Shown piece after piece: positions 1-8,145 of a DNA stretch of 39,670 nucleotides. The notes beneath the pieces are model-generated. The model had not been told where the DNA came from. It saw only the letters and a list, made by a program, of their open reading frames with translations, and searched no databases. The DNA is taken from positions 152,128-191,797 of the forward strand of contig JALCRV010000003.1 of the NCBI GenBank assembly GCA_022652945.1, written 5' to 3'. The number at the start of each line of letters is the position of its first letter. Position 1 is the stretch's first letter. Origin of the DNA: Bacilli bacterium. GTDB lineage: Bacteria > Bacillota_I > Bacilli_A > RFN20 > CAG-288. A program made the translations under genes and the position numbers.

Positions 1-390
1 TACCGTCGCCCCGTACTTTTTCGCTAAGGCGACCGTGGCTCTGGTATTAGCAACGTTTTCATCGTAAGGAGTCAAAGACCCATCGAACATGACGGAAGTA
101 AAGCCGATATCCAGAGCGCGATGGATATAATCGACCGTCTCGCCGTGATCGAGATGGACGACGACTGGTACTTTGGCTTTTTTAGCCATCAAAACCATGA
201 CGGGTCCGATAAAATCGAGGTTAGCGACCGGTTCGTGAAGTTGAGCGTGGGAGATGATGACCGGGACATTGTATTTTTCCACGGTATCCAAGACTGCCTT
301 CAGATTCTCGAGATTCGGGGTATTGAAAGCGCCGATGGCGCATTTATGCTCCTCCGCATACTTAAACACATCTTTCAGATTAGCTAGCAT
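1..390 (-). CDS. Class II ketose-bisphosphate aldolase (partial, N-terminal part)
   Basis: The reading frame runs from an ATG at 388-390 off the left edge, giving the first 130 residues. The start MLANLKDVFKYAEEHKCAIG and the later HLDHGE motif are typical of zinc-dependent class II aldolases of the FbaA/GatY/KbaY family. In that family the Asp of HLDHG is the catalytic acid/base and the following His a metal ligand. The family cleaves ketose (bis)phosphates to dihydroxyacetone phosphate and an aldehyde in the cytoplasm. A ribosome site (AGAAAGGA) lies about 10 bases before the ATG. It is third in order after an isomerase and a sugar kinase, so it probably performs the cleavage step of that route. 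The exact substrate (fructose, tagatose or a deoxyketose phosphate) cannot be read from this fragment. Confidence 0.9.
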   Translation of the reverse strand, partial: MLANLKDVFKYAEEHKCAIGAFNTPNLENLKAVLDTVEKYNVPVIISHAQLHEPVANLDFIGPVMVLMAKKAKVPVVVHLDHGETVDYIHRALDIGFTSVMFDGSLTPYDENVANTRATVALAKKYGATV

Positions 391-411
391 AGTTTTTTGT
401 TCCTTTCTTGT

Positions 412-437
412 TGTTTATTAATCATTATAAATAAACA
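412..437 (-). other. Intercistronic RNA hairpin between kinase and aldolase
   Basis: TGTTTATT and AATAAACA form an 8-bp AT-only stem with a 10-base loop in the kinase-aldolase gap. There is no U-run of terminator type, so it is more likely an mRNA-processing or stability element, or chance in AT-rich DNA. Confidence 0.3.
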
Positions 438-454
438 GTTTTTTGAAATCGTAC

Positions 455-1930
455 CTATTCTAACGGCTTCAAGGCTTTGTAGACTTTAAGATACTTCTCG
501 TACTTCTCATCGTATAAGGCCTTTTTGGCTAAGTCAGGCTTGTATTCTTTCTTGACTTTGACCATCTGCTTTATCCCGTCTTCGAAACCGGAGAAGAGAC
601 CTAAGGCTTTTCCGATAATGATGCCTGAACCTACCGTTCCGGTATCCGGATTCTCTAAGGTGTAGAAAGGGATTCCGAGGACATCGGCCTTAATCTGCAG
701 CCATTTATCGTTTCGGGCACCCCCTCCGGAAGCGAAGAGACGATTAATCGGAGCTTTATCCTTGATCAACGAATCTCTTAGCATTCTTAGTTCGTAAGAA
801 AGGGACTCCAGGACCCCCTGATAGATTTCTCCTCTTGAAGTGCCCAGGTTCAGATTGACGATGGCTCCGCTGGCTAAAGGATCCATATAAGGACATCCAG
901 AGCCAGCGAAATAAGGCAGAACGAAGATATCGGTAGGCAAAGAGGAGATTTGCTTATTCATCTCGTCGAAAGGATTAAGTCCTTTCTCCGTCTCGGATTT
1001 GCAGAACTGGCTGACGAACCAATCTAAGAGAGCCCCGCAGGTCGTAATCATGCCGTAGCTGACATACTTGCCTTTTCTGGGGTAGGGGATAATTCCGAAG
1101 CCCTGTTCGCATAACGCTTCATAAGAAGAGAGGTCGGAATATAGCGGGGTTAGGCATTCGCAAGTCCCCGCGCCATCTACGCCGTCCCCTTCTGTCCAAA
1201 GTCCGACACCTAAAGCCGCGGCTATTTGATCGTGGGCCCCGGTGATGACTTTAATTGAGGAAGACACTCCCATCTCTAAAGCGACATCCTTTTTCAGCTC
1301 TCCAGCAATCGTCCCGACTTCTACCAACCGGGAGAACAGACGATAATCGATTCCAACCTTATCGAGAATCTCTCTTGACCAGGAAAGATGTTTAATATCG
1401 ATAGACATCGTTCGGCAGGCCAGAGCAAAATCCATCTGTTGAACCCCGGAAAGCATATAGACCAAGTAATCTTCGATTAGGCAGATTCTCTTAGTCTTTT
1501 TCAAGACTTCCGGATTGTGTTTTTTGATATAGAGAAGTTTCTCTAATGAAAACATCGGATTAGAGACCTGTCCAGTCAATTCCGCCAGTTTCTTATCGGT
1601 GAAAAGATTTTTTAGTTCCTTAGCTTCTTCCCGTCCGCGAGGATCGGAGTAAAGCATCGTATCGTACAGAGGATTATCTTTCTCATCGAGGCAGACAAAC
1701 GCTTCGGCAAAAGAAGTGATGCCGACGGCCATCAAGTTAGGATAAGCTTGGTAAGCCTGACTAATTAACTTTTTAACAACGTGTAGAATATCGAGCGGAT
1801 CCACCACGGATTCATTTTTATTCAGAGTTTTAGACTCATAATTCAGATGGAAATTCGAAAGTTCTTTGCCGTTATCGAAAACGGTAAGCTTACATCTGGT
1901 GGTTCCGACATCGATGCCCGCGAAAATCAT
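455..1930 (-). CDS. FGGY-family carbohydrate kinase
   Basis: This 491-residue protein has the normal length for FGGY kinases (xylulokinase, fuculokinase, rhamnulokinase). The N-terminal phosphate loop IDVGTTRCKL is at residues 6-15. The GAHDQ segment at 231-235 carries the likely catalytic base Asp234. The adenosine-site motif GGGARNDKW lies in the C-terminal lobe. Such enzymes phosphorylate a ketose with ATP in the cytoplasm. The gene begins 12 bases after the isomerase stop codon behind an AAGGAA ribosome site, so the two are co-transcribed. Placed between an isomerase and an aldolase, it most simply phosphorylates the ketose product for aldol cleavage. The substrate is not assignable from sequence alone; L-fuculose, L-rhamnulose, xylulose or ribulose are all possible. 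Confidence 0.9.
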   Translation of the reverse strand: MIFAGIDVGTTRCKLTVFDNGKELSNFHLNYESKTLNKNESVVDPLDILHVVKKLISQAYQAYPNLMAVGITSFAEAFVCLDEKDNPLYDTMLYSDPRGREEAKELKNLFTDKKLAELTGQVSNPMFSLEKLLYIKKHNPEVLKKTKRICLIEDYLVYMLSGVQQMDFALACRTMSIDIKHLSWSREILDKVGIDYRLFSRLVEVGTIAGELKKDVALEMGVSSSIKVITGAHDQIAAALGVGLWTEGDGVDGAGTCECLTPLYSDLSSYEALCEQGFGIIPYPRKGKYVSYGMITTCGALLDWFVSQFCKSETEKGLNPFDEMNKQISSLPTDIFVLPYFAGSGCPYMDPLASGAIVNLNLGTSRGEIYQGVLESLSYELRMLRDSLIKDKAPINRLFASGGGARNDKWLQIKADVLGIPFYTLENPDTGTVGSGIIIGKALGLFSGFEDGIKQMVKVKKEYKPDLAKKALYDEKYEKYLKVYKALKPLE

Positions 1931-1942
1931 CTTATTTGTTCC

Positions 1943-3343
1943 TTAGTCGATATTGACTAAATCGTAGTTAAGATAAGTCGTAAAGGCTTCGTCGAGAATC
2001 GACTTAATATGGCCTTCGCCGACGGTGGTGTGATGCTTAAACCCGCCGCGAGCCAACTTAATTAGCTTGTTCTGCAGATCAGGAATCTCCGCCACACCGG
2101 CGGTCCCGAAGTAAGCTTGTTCAACCGGATCGGAAGTAAACTTACCTTCGGTGGTATACATAACTAATTTGCCGTCTTTGGTTTGGCAGTTGGCTAAGGT
2201 CATCTCAAAAGGCTTAATTCTCCCTTGATCGCAGCCCCAGCCGGAGCCCGGATCGGTCTTTTCAAACATTTTATGGGCGATAACGCAACCAGGCTTAGTC
2301 ATCAGTTCATTGGCGACCGGTCCGCAGTGGAAGAGGATGACTTTATTCAGATCATCTCCATAGTTGTTGTTCCAATCCAAACAGGTGGCTGGCTTATCAG
2401 AAGCCAAGGACAAAGCTTTCATCGTGATAGCTGAACAGAGATCGATTTCACAGGAAGCCGGAATTCCGCGGTTATTCAATTCGCTTAACAGAACGCAAGG
2501 GCAGCAACGTAAAACTGACTGCATTTCTGTCCAGCAGCGGATGGTGACCGCATCGAGATGGTAGTTCTCAATGTATTCATCAAAGACAACCGCGATCTTA
2601 TAAATGTTCATCGCGTTCATCTTCGGAACTTTAGTGAAATCAGCGTAGGCGTTTAAAGTCTTGATTTTCTTCAAAAGGCGAGGATCATCATCCTTCATAT
2701 TCTGGACTTTGAAGAAGACTTCTGACATATCGAAAGACTCGACGGTAATGCCATATTTCTCCAAGGCAATTTCATCAAAACGAGTGGTCTTGAAGGCTGT
2801 AGTCCGGGCGCCCATGCACCCGATGGTGAATCTCTTCATTCCACCGACGACGCGGCAGATAGCAGCGAAATCGTGAAGGTTCTCAGCGAATTCCTTGGTT
2901 AACGGTTTCACGACGTGCGGCTTCAATACCGTGAAAGGAACGTGATATTGTGAAAAGACGTCGGTGACGGAGAACTTGCCGCAGAAAGCATCGCGGCGGT
3001 TAGCAAAATCCATCTTGCCGATATCATCCGGATAGGCCTGCATCAGAATCGGAGTGCCCGCATCTCTTAAAGCGATGATGGCTCCGTTCTCGTCGACGAA
3101 TATCGGCATGCAGAGAATGACGCCATCGTACTCGCCTTTATGTTTGGCGAGCCAATCGTGGTAAACCTTTCCTTCATCCCGAGTCTCAACCGCTCCATAA
3201 CGAGTGGCTTTTTCATCCATCATTATGTAGTCGTAACCAGCATTTTTCACCGCTTGGACCATTTCCACACGAGCTGAAGCAATCAGTTCCGCCGGCATGA
3301 ATCCACGGTTTCCGAAATAAAGAGCAAAGGTAGTCTTTTTCAT
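1943..3343 (-). CDS. L-fucose/L-arabinose isomerase-family protein
   Basis: This 466-residue cytoplasmic protein resembles the L-fucose/L-arabinose isomerase superfamily: an N-terminal alpha/beta domain (ALYFGNRGFMPAEL, then YDGVILCMPIFVDENG) and a C-terminal metal-site region with CWTEMQ and CEIDLCSAITMKAL. The Glu and Asp of the latter resemble the Mn-ligand Glu/Asp of this fold. Members interconvert aldoses and ketoses. It is shorter than E. coli FucI (about 590 residues) and closer to the uncharacterised family of about 450-500 residues. Start choice: a GGAGGA ribosome site lies 9 bases before the ATG. It is the first enzyme gene of the minus-strand operon and has a repeat-bearing upstream region. 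The true sugar could be L-fucose, L-rhamnose, L-arabinose or a modified sugar. Confidence 0.82.
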   Translation of the reverse strand: MKKTTFALYFGNRGFMPAELIASARVEMVQAVKNAGYDYIMMDEKATRYGAVETRDEGKVYHDWLAKHKGEYDGVILCMPIFVDENGAIIALRDAGTPILMQAYPDDIGKMDFANRRDAFCGKFSVTDVFSQYHVPFTVLKPHVVKPLTKEFAENLHDFAAICRVVGGMKRFTIGCMGARTTAFKTTRFDEIALEKYGITVESFDMSEVFFKVQNMKDDDPRLLKKIKTLNAYADFTKVPKMNAMNIYKIAVVFDEYIENYHLDAVTIRCWTEMQSVLRCCPCVLLSELNNRGIPASCEIDLCSAITMKALSLASDKPATCLDWNNNYGDDLNKVILFHCGPVANELMTKPGCVIAHKMFEKTDPGSGWGCDQGRIKPFEMTLANCQTKDGKLVMYTTEGKFTSDPVEQAYFGTAGVAEIPDLQNKLIKLARGGFKHHTTVGEGHIKSILDEAFTTYLNYDLVNID

Positions 3344-3394
3344 GATAAATATTCCTCCATCGCCACCAGTTTATGAAGTTAAAACGTAAGTTGT

Positions 3395-3426
3395 ATAGTG
3401 TAAAATGTTTTACCGATAATGTAAAA
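3395..3426 (-). promoter_or_regulatory. Direct-repeat operator upstream of isomerase operon
   Basis: On the minus strand TTTTACATTAT and TTTTACACTAT recur with a 21-bp period (plus-strand 3416-3426 and 3395-3405). That is two helical turns, the usual arrangement for AraC-family half-sites. The inverted repeat GTAAAA-TG-TTTTAC (3400-3413) overlaps the right half. A candidate -10 (TATACA, 3397-3392) has no good -35 at proper spacing, as expected for an activator-dependent promoter. The adjacent PocR/AraC regulator is the likely binder (inference). Confidence 0.55.
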
Positions 3427-3464
3427 ACGTCCAGAACTCTATTGCATTATATTTTCAGGGCTTT

Positions 3465-4319
3465 TTATTCTTTCTCCAAAGAGGAGTAATTTTCCTTGCG
3501 GTAGCTGGTAGCTGACATTCCTTTTTCCTTCTTAAAAATACGCTCGAAATAGTTATAATCTCCGAAGCCTACTTCCGAGGCGATTGAAGAGACGCTCTTA
3601 TTGGTTTCCGAAAGGAGCTGGCAGGCTTTCTCCAGTTTCTTTTCGTTGATATATTCCGCTGGTCCGGTCTTAAGATAAGCCTTGGACATCGTATAAAGCT
3701 TCGTTCGGGAAAGGCCCATCTTCGAAGCTATTATCTTTGCGGATAGAGACTCTTCCATACATTCCTCGATGATTTTATCCAGCTTTGCAATGAACTCTTC
3801 CTTGTTAATTGAAAAAAGCCTTTCCGAAATAGCGTATTTGCCTAAAGCGAGAATAATGGTCGAAGCAGCTTGGACTTGCTCGGTCGTCTGGTAAGTCAAA
3901 GCATCGGTCATCTTTCTTTTCTCTTCATCGCTGGCGTTGATTCCGTACAAGGAGGGGAGAAGTTTATGAAATCTTTCATCTTTGTCTTGTATAGTCGTAA
4001 TCTGGCCGAACATGATATATCCGACTATGACACCGTGATATTTAAGGGAAATCGCCGATTCGGTTAAGCCTGAATAGCAAAGGAAGGTATTCAGCTTATC
4101 GCTCTTCATGCATTCCTTAAAAGCACCGATATCGGAAGTGGCACAGGCTTTTAGACCACCCTCTCTTGAATGGATGGCTGAACAGAAAGCGCAGTCGGAA
4201 GGCGGATATTCGATAATCTTGGCGAAGGAAGTATCGTAGAAAGCGATGCGGTATTTCGTTAGAACGTAAAATGATTTGATCAGTTTCGCCAGCTTCTCCG
4301 TATCGATAATGATATTCAT
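3465..4319 (-). CDS. AraC-family regulator with PocR-type sensory domain
   Basis: This 284-residue transcription factor has an N-terminal PocR-like ligand domain (about 5-150). It carries the family's Cys pattern (C43, C46, C59, C70, C81) and the stretch FLCYSGLTESAISL before GVIVGYIMFGQIT. A two-helix-turn-helix AraC DNA-binding domain follows (about 185-280; SVSSIASEVGFGDYNYFERIFKKEKGM). PocR domains are known from regulators of 1,2-propanediol use, where they sense small organic molecules. Here it lies just upstream of the isomerase-kinase-aldolase genes on the same strand, so it probably activates them in response to a pathway metabolite. A ribosome site (AAGG, about 9 bases upstream) supports the ATG at 4317-4319. 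The ligand is unknown. Confidence 0.88.
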   Translation of the reverse strand: MNIIIDTEKLAKLIKSFYVLTKYRIAFYDTSFAKIIEYPPSDCAFCSAIHSREGGLKACATSDIGAFKECMKSDKLNTFLCYSGLTESAISLKYHGVIVGYIMFGQITTIQDKDERFHKLLPSLYGINASDEEKRKMTDALTYQTTEQVQAASTIILALGKYAISERLFSINKEEFIAKLDKIIEECMEESLSAKIIASKMGLSRTKLYTMSKAYLKTGPAEYINEKKLEKACQLLSETNKSVSSIASEVGFGDYNYFERIFKKEKGMSATSYRKENYSSLEKE

Positions 4320-4355
4320 CCTTTGCCGCCTTAGCCTATATTCTGATTTCCAAAC

Positions 4356-4384
4356 ATACTAGCATAAAGACTTCTTTTTGCCAA
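4356..4384 (-). promoter_or_regulatory. Sigma-A-type promoter for the PocR/AraC gene
   Basis: On the minus strand TTGGCA (4384-4379) and TAGTAT (4361-4356) are separated by exactly 17 bases, and TGC precedes the -10, giving an extended -10. The leader would be about 30 bases. This is the best promoter match in the divergent region between the two AraC genes. Confidence 0.6.
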
Positions 4385-4436
4385 TTTGCAGTTTCGTATT
4401 ATTTTTGAATTTTAAAATGCATTTTATTTTACGTAT

Positions 4437-4454
4437 GTATATTAATTAATATAC
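4437..4454. promoter_or_regulatory. 18-bp perfect palindrome in divergent regulator region
   Basis: GTATATTAATTAATATAC is self-complementary over all 18 bases and lies between two divergently transcribed AraC-family genes. It could be a dimeric-regulator operator; the AT richness makes chance or a melting element possible. Confidence 0.4.
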
Positions 4455-4574
4455 TCTAATAAATTTGATTTCTTGAGCATTTCTTTTTTTAGAAATTAAC
4501 TTGAAAAAAAGGATTATTTTCAATTTGCTTTGTATGCTATATTAATACAAAAGAGCACCGTACAAAAAACACCA

Positions 4575-5492
4575 ATGAATAAATTCACCGGAAAATACTG
4601 CAACGACTTCCTCGAGGGGTCCACCACCATCTACAATTACGTCCCTTTCACTAGGTATCCGTATTTGTTCTATGCGCAGTTGGCCGGTATCCAGAATATC
4701 GGGCCCAAGTATTTTAACGATTCGGAATTCTCCCAGGAGTTTCTGATTAATTACACTATGGAAGGTCAGGGTAGCTTCACCTTGTTTAATGAAGAGCACA
4801 TCCTTAAGCAGGGTGATTTGATCTTCATGAACAATTTCTACCGGAGGCTCTTTAAACCTATCGAAGGCTCCTCGTGGAAATTTGCCTGCCTGCACATCTT
4901 TCCCAACGAAATCCTCAGTCAACTTTACCAGAAGATCCTCGAGAAGCAGAAGTGGCTGATCCACGGGGTCGATGAAAATGCTGTAGTTCCTTATATTAAG
5001 CGGATAATCAAGCTTCTTTCCGCTGGTGTATCCAAGAATGAAATACCGATTTCCAACTGTATTTATGAGCTTTTATTATCGATATATTCCTTGGCTATCC
5101 CCGCCGATTCGACCGAGGTCGACTCCGAGCTTTCTTCGGTTATCACTTATATAAGAGAAAATTACTGCTCCCCGATTAATCTCTCCGACATTTTGAAGAA
5201 TACTTCTTACTCGAAAAACCACTTGGAAAGACTTTTTAAAGACCGGATGAAGATGACTATCAATGACTATCTGACAGACCTAAGATTAAAGAAGTCCCAG
5301 TCCTTAATCTTGGCCACCGATACCCCGTTTAAAGAAGTGGCTGCCCAGGTTGGTTTACCCGACTATCGTGCTCTTGTCTATATGTATAAAAAGATGTTCA
5401 GCATGTCGCCGGGGGAATATAAGGAACATGGTAAACTTCCGGCTGAACCTACCTTGGTTGATACTTTTGTACCTAACAAGACGATTGTTTGA
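4575..5492 (+). CDS. AraC-family transcriptional regulator (cupin-type sensor)
   Basis: The N-terminal half (about 30-110, with FLINYTMEGQGSFTLFNEE and LKQGDLIFMNN) looks like the AraC-type cupin effector domain. The C-terminal 100 residues form the double helix-turn-helix (SYSKNHLERLFKDRM; PFKEVAAQVGLPDYRALVYMYKKMF). An upstream in-frame ATG at 4530 lies inside a likely extended -10 (TGCTATATT), so the ATG at 4575 is preferred, giving 305 residues. No clear Shine-Dalgarno sequence is visible for it. It is divergent from the PocR/AraC gene and precedes the sugar-importer operon at 5730 by 237 bases, so it is the natural candidate regulator of that operon. The effector is probably the imported sugar, but this is inference. 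Confidence 0.85.
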   Translation: MNKFTGKYCNDFLEGSTTIYNYVPFTRYPYLFYAQLAGIQNIGPKYFNDSEFSQEFLINYTMEGQGSFTLFNEEHILKQGDLIFMNNFYRRLFKPIEGSSWKFACLHIFPNEILSQLYQKILEKQKWLIHGVDENAVVPYIKRIIKLLSAGVSKNEIPISNCIYELLLSIYSLAIPADSTEVDSELSSVITYIRENYCSPINLSDILKNTSYSKNHLERLFKDRMKMTINDYLTDLRLKKSQSLILATDTPFKEVAAQVGLPDYRALVYMYKKMFSMSPGEYKEHGKLPAEPTLVDTFVPNKTIV

Positions 5493-5619
5493 TTCCGTTT
5501 TGAGCCTAAGACAAGAGATAATTTGCAATTTGAGAACTGTTTTTCTTATTGAATCAGGCCGAGATATAGGCGGTTTTAATTAATGGTGCTTTTTTGCATA
5601 TTATTTTACTTTTGTTGTA

Positions 5620-5649
5620 TTGTGTGAATTTGAATTCAAAACCTATACT
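5620..5649 (+). promoter_or_regulatory. Candidate promoter of importer/GRE operon with palindromic spacer
   Basis: TTGTGT (5620-5625) and TATACT (5644-5649) are 18 bases apart. The spacer holds a 12-bp perfect palindrome, TTTGAATTCAAA (5629-5640). A related run, TGAAATTGAAATT, begins at 5649, 24 bases after TGAATTTGAATT at 5625, which may mark repeated half-sites. The -35 is weak, consistent with activation by an AraC protein. Confidence 0.4.
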
Positions 5650-5729
5650 GAAATTGAAATTGTAAGGGGTTTCTTAATTTTCCTTGCCCCACAGTTCCAT
5701 CTTCGCCTCTTGAAAGGAGTAAAAGAAAC

Positions 5730-7214
5730 ATGAACGCAAAAAAGACTTTGAGGACTCTTGTAGGTGTTTGCTTGATGGTGTCTTATCTTGGCGCCTGCTC
5801 AATCGGGACTCATCTCGATTCCTCCGCCAACTCCACAGTCGGGAATTCTTCTACCTCGGGTGTCACCTCTATTTCCAATGTGACTTCCGACCTTTCTTCC
5901 GAGGATTTAGATGAGCTTGAGAAAATCCAGGCGAAATATGATGCTTCGCTTTACCAGTATGATGGGGAAGAGTGCACCTTAAGCATGTCGCACTGGGATT
6001 CAGATGGCGCGAAGGTCGAAAGAGCGGTCGTCGAAGCCGCCTTGGCTGGCTTTGAAAAGAGATACCCGAAGATCCATGTCAATCTTGATATCATCCAGAA
6101 CTACGAAACAGTTTACGGCAATTACCTAGCTGCCGGCACCGCTCACGATGTCTTCTTAGTCCCCGATGGCGATTTCGCCGCTTGGGCTCCTTCGGGCAAG
6201 TTGATGAATCTCACCCCGTATATCAACGCTTCCGAGCTTTTGACTTTTAACGATCAGGATATTTATTCTTCCTGCCTTTCCCGTTATCAATACAACTCCT
6301 CCACCGGCCGAGCTGGGAGTGGGAACCAACTCTCCTTGCCGAAAGATATCGGCCCGCAGGTTATGTACTATAACAAGGATTGGTTCGATGCCAAAGGTGT
6401 CGCTTATCCGCCTAACGATCGTATTATGACCATGGACGAAGCCACGACTATGTGGAAGAATCTGACCAAATATAGCACGGACAACAAAATCACCGGTTAC
6501 GGTGTCGCCGGCTTAGGTATCGAAGGTTTGGTCTGGTCCGGTGGCGGTGATTTCTTGAATCCTGATCGTACGGCTTTCCCGACTGACCAGGCTACTGTAG
6601 CTGGTCTGAGACAAGGTTATCAATACATGAAGGATGCCTATCTCACTAACAAGATTATGCCGCCTTCGGAGTTTAAGGGTCTGCTTGATGATTCGACTCT
6701 TTTCACTCAGCAGAAAGTCGCAACCGTTTGCGCGGGACGTTGGCAAGTCGCTTCCTTCCGTTCTTTGTCCTTTAACTGGGATGTCGCTTATATCCCCGGT
6801 TTTACCGCTGCTCCGACGAAGAATATGTGGTCCGGTTCAGTCGGTTATTCGGTCTACAGCAAGTGCGCCCATAAGGAAGCGGCTTGGAAGCTAGTCGAAT
6901 ATATCGCCTCGAAGGAAGGGCAGGAAGTCTTGTCCTCTACCGGCTTCCAGATTCCGGTCTATCATTCCTTAGCGGAAGACGCTTCTTTTAAAGCTGGAGA
7001 GATTGCCAAAGGGCCTGAGAATTATGAAGTGTTCGTTCAATCGGCAATCAATCAGTTGCCGGGTCTTTGGATGTATCGCGCTAATCAGCTCTGGAAAGTC
7101 AACGGCTACGATGTACCTTCCGAGTATCTCTTCTCCTCCGACCCTTCGACTGAAATCACGGTCGATCAGTTCTTGGAGACCGCTAAACAGAAAGTCAACG
7201 AAAATCTCGGCTAA
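5730..7214 (+). CDS. Sugar ABC transporter substrate-binding lipoprotein (family 1)
   Basis: This 494-residue lipoprotein has signal peptide 1-22 with lipobox LGAC (Cys23), then a Ser/Thr-rich tether to about residue 57. The binding domain resembles family 1 solute-binding proteins (LSMSHWDSDGAKVERAV... FEKRYPKIHVNLDII near its start, and HKEAAWKLVEYIASKEGQEVL near its end). It captures a sugar or oligosaccharide outside the membrane and hands it to the permeases encoded immediately downstream. An AAAGGAG ribosome site supports the start. It heads an operon that also carries surface carbohydrate-active candidates and a glycyl radical enzyme, so its ligand is probably the same glycan product. 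The ligand itself is not predictable here. Confidence 0.93.
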   Translation: MNAKKTLRTLVGVCLMVSYLGACSIGTHLDSSANSTVGNSSTSGVTSISNVTSDLSSEDLDELEKIQAKYDASLYQYDGEECTLSMSHWDSDGAKVERAVVEAALAGFEKRYPKIHVNLDIIQNYETVYGNYLAAGTAHDVFLVPDGDFAAWAPSGKLMNLTPYINASELLTFNDQDIYSSCLSRYQYNSSTGRAGSGNQLSLPKDIGPQVMYYNKDWFDAKGVAYPPNDRIMTMDEATTMWKNLTKYSTDNKITGYGVAGLGIEGLVWSGGGDFLNPDRTAFPTDQATVAGLRQGYQYMKDAYLTNKIMPPSEFKGLLDDSTLFTQQKVATVCAGRWQVASFRSLSFNWDVAYIPGFTAAPTKNMWSGSVGYSVYSKCAHKEAAWKLVEYIASKEGQEVLSSTGFQIPVYHSLAEDASFKAGEIAKGPENYEVFVQSAINQLPGLWMYRANQLWKVNGYDVPSEYLFSSDPSTEITVDQFLETAKQKVNENLG

Positions 7215-7232
7215 AGAGAGCGGAAAATTATC

Positions 7233-8135
7233 ATGGTCAATAAAAGCGGATTAGCCAGAAGGCATCGCAAAGACAACCTGGTCGGTTGGCTTTTCGTCTC
7301 CCCGCTCGTTATCGGGGTCACCTTGTTTTTAGGCTTTCCGCTTGTCTTCGCCATCTTGATCTCTTTCACCGATTATTCTTTGATGCAGCCTTATGACTTT
7401 TTTGAGTTTCAGTTCCACTTCATCGGGTTTGCTAACTACGCCAAGGCTTTCCGTAATGCCGACTTTATGAGATCGTTGCTGAACGCCTGCATCAACGCTT
7501 TAGGGGTGCCGATTGGGATTTCTTTGTCGATTATTCTTTCTAACCTCTTGTTGCGCCATCCGCGTTGCTCCATGTTGTTCAGGACCTTATATTTCCTGCC
7601 GACTATCTGCGGATCGGTCGTTATCACCTTTATATGGCAGTGGATTTTCACTCTGATTCCTAACTTCTTCTACCTGAAATACGGTCAATCTCCGTTCAAC
7701 ATGTTGAGCGGCAATAACTTCATGATTTCGATGATTATCATGGGGGTCTGGTCGGGATTTGGCACTTCGGTTCTGCTGATTTACGCCTCGATGAAAGGCA
7801 TCGATAAGAGCCTTTACGAAGCGGCTATGATCGATGGGGCCAACGCTGGGCAACAGTTGATCCATGTGACGTTGCCGGCGATTTCTCCAGTCTTGTTCTA
7901 CATCTTTCTGACTGGCTTATCCGGTTCTTTCCAAGACTTTGCTCGCTTCCAGGTCATGGGTTCGAATAAACCTTCTTGGTATTCGATCATGCCGGTCTGG
8001 GAAATCTATAAGCAATCGACCTCCGGTGGAAATATCGCTTACGCTTCGGCTCTAGGTATCGTCCTCGGACTTATTATCATCGCCTTCTCCGGGATTCAGT
8101 TCATCGTCTCAAAAATCTGGGTTAATTACGATTAA
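7233..8135 (+). CDS. Sugar ABC transporter permease (MalF/UgpA type)
   Basis: The 300-residue membrane protein has about six transmembrane helices and the CUT1 permease EAA loop (YEAAMIDGANAGQQ, about 195-208; conserved Gly202) that docks the ATPase. It begins 18 bases after the binding-protein stop codon and is followed 10 bases later by the partner permease. It forms half of the channel of a sugar importer. No ATPase gene lies in this operon, so energy must come from an ATPase encoded elsewhere, most simply the one at 17664. Confidence 0.94.
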   Translation: MVNKSGLARRHRKDNLVGWLFVSPLVIGVTLFLGFPLVFAILISFTDYSLMQPYDFFEFQFHFIGFANYAKAFRNADFMRSLLNACINALGVPIGISLSIILSNLLLRHPRCSMLFRTLYFLPTICGSVVITFIWQWIFTLIPNFFYLKYGQSPFNMLSGNNFMISMIIMGVWSGFGTSVLLIYASMKGIDKSLYEAAMIDGANAGQQLIHVTLPAISPVLFYIFLTGLSGSFQDFARFQVMGSNKPSWYSIMPVWEIYKQSTSGGNIAYASALGIVLGLIIIAFSGIQFIVSKIWVNYD

Positions 8136-8145
8136 AGGGAGAAAT

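Noticed and set aside
121-387. Plus-strand 88-residue ORF
   Set aside because: It is the antisense shadow of the class II aldolase, whose minus-strand frame has clear family motifs.
4542-4964. Minus-strand 140-residue ORF
   Set aside because: It lies wholly opposite the N-terminal half of the AraC regulator, with no ribosome site or family motif.
5555-5590. Possible terminator after the AraC gene (GCC...GGC with T-run)
   Set aside because: The stem would be only about 3 bp and the T-run is broken.
5493-5729. Leader of the importer operon considered as a riboswitch
   Set aside because: No conserved aptamer-like stems or terminator/antiterminator pair could be recognised; only promoter-like and short repeated motifs are visible.
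7587-7865. Minus-strand 92-residue ORF inside a permease gene
   Set aside because: The opposite strand encodes a textbook permease with an EAA loop; no independent evidence for this frame.
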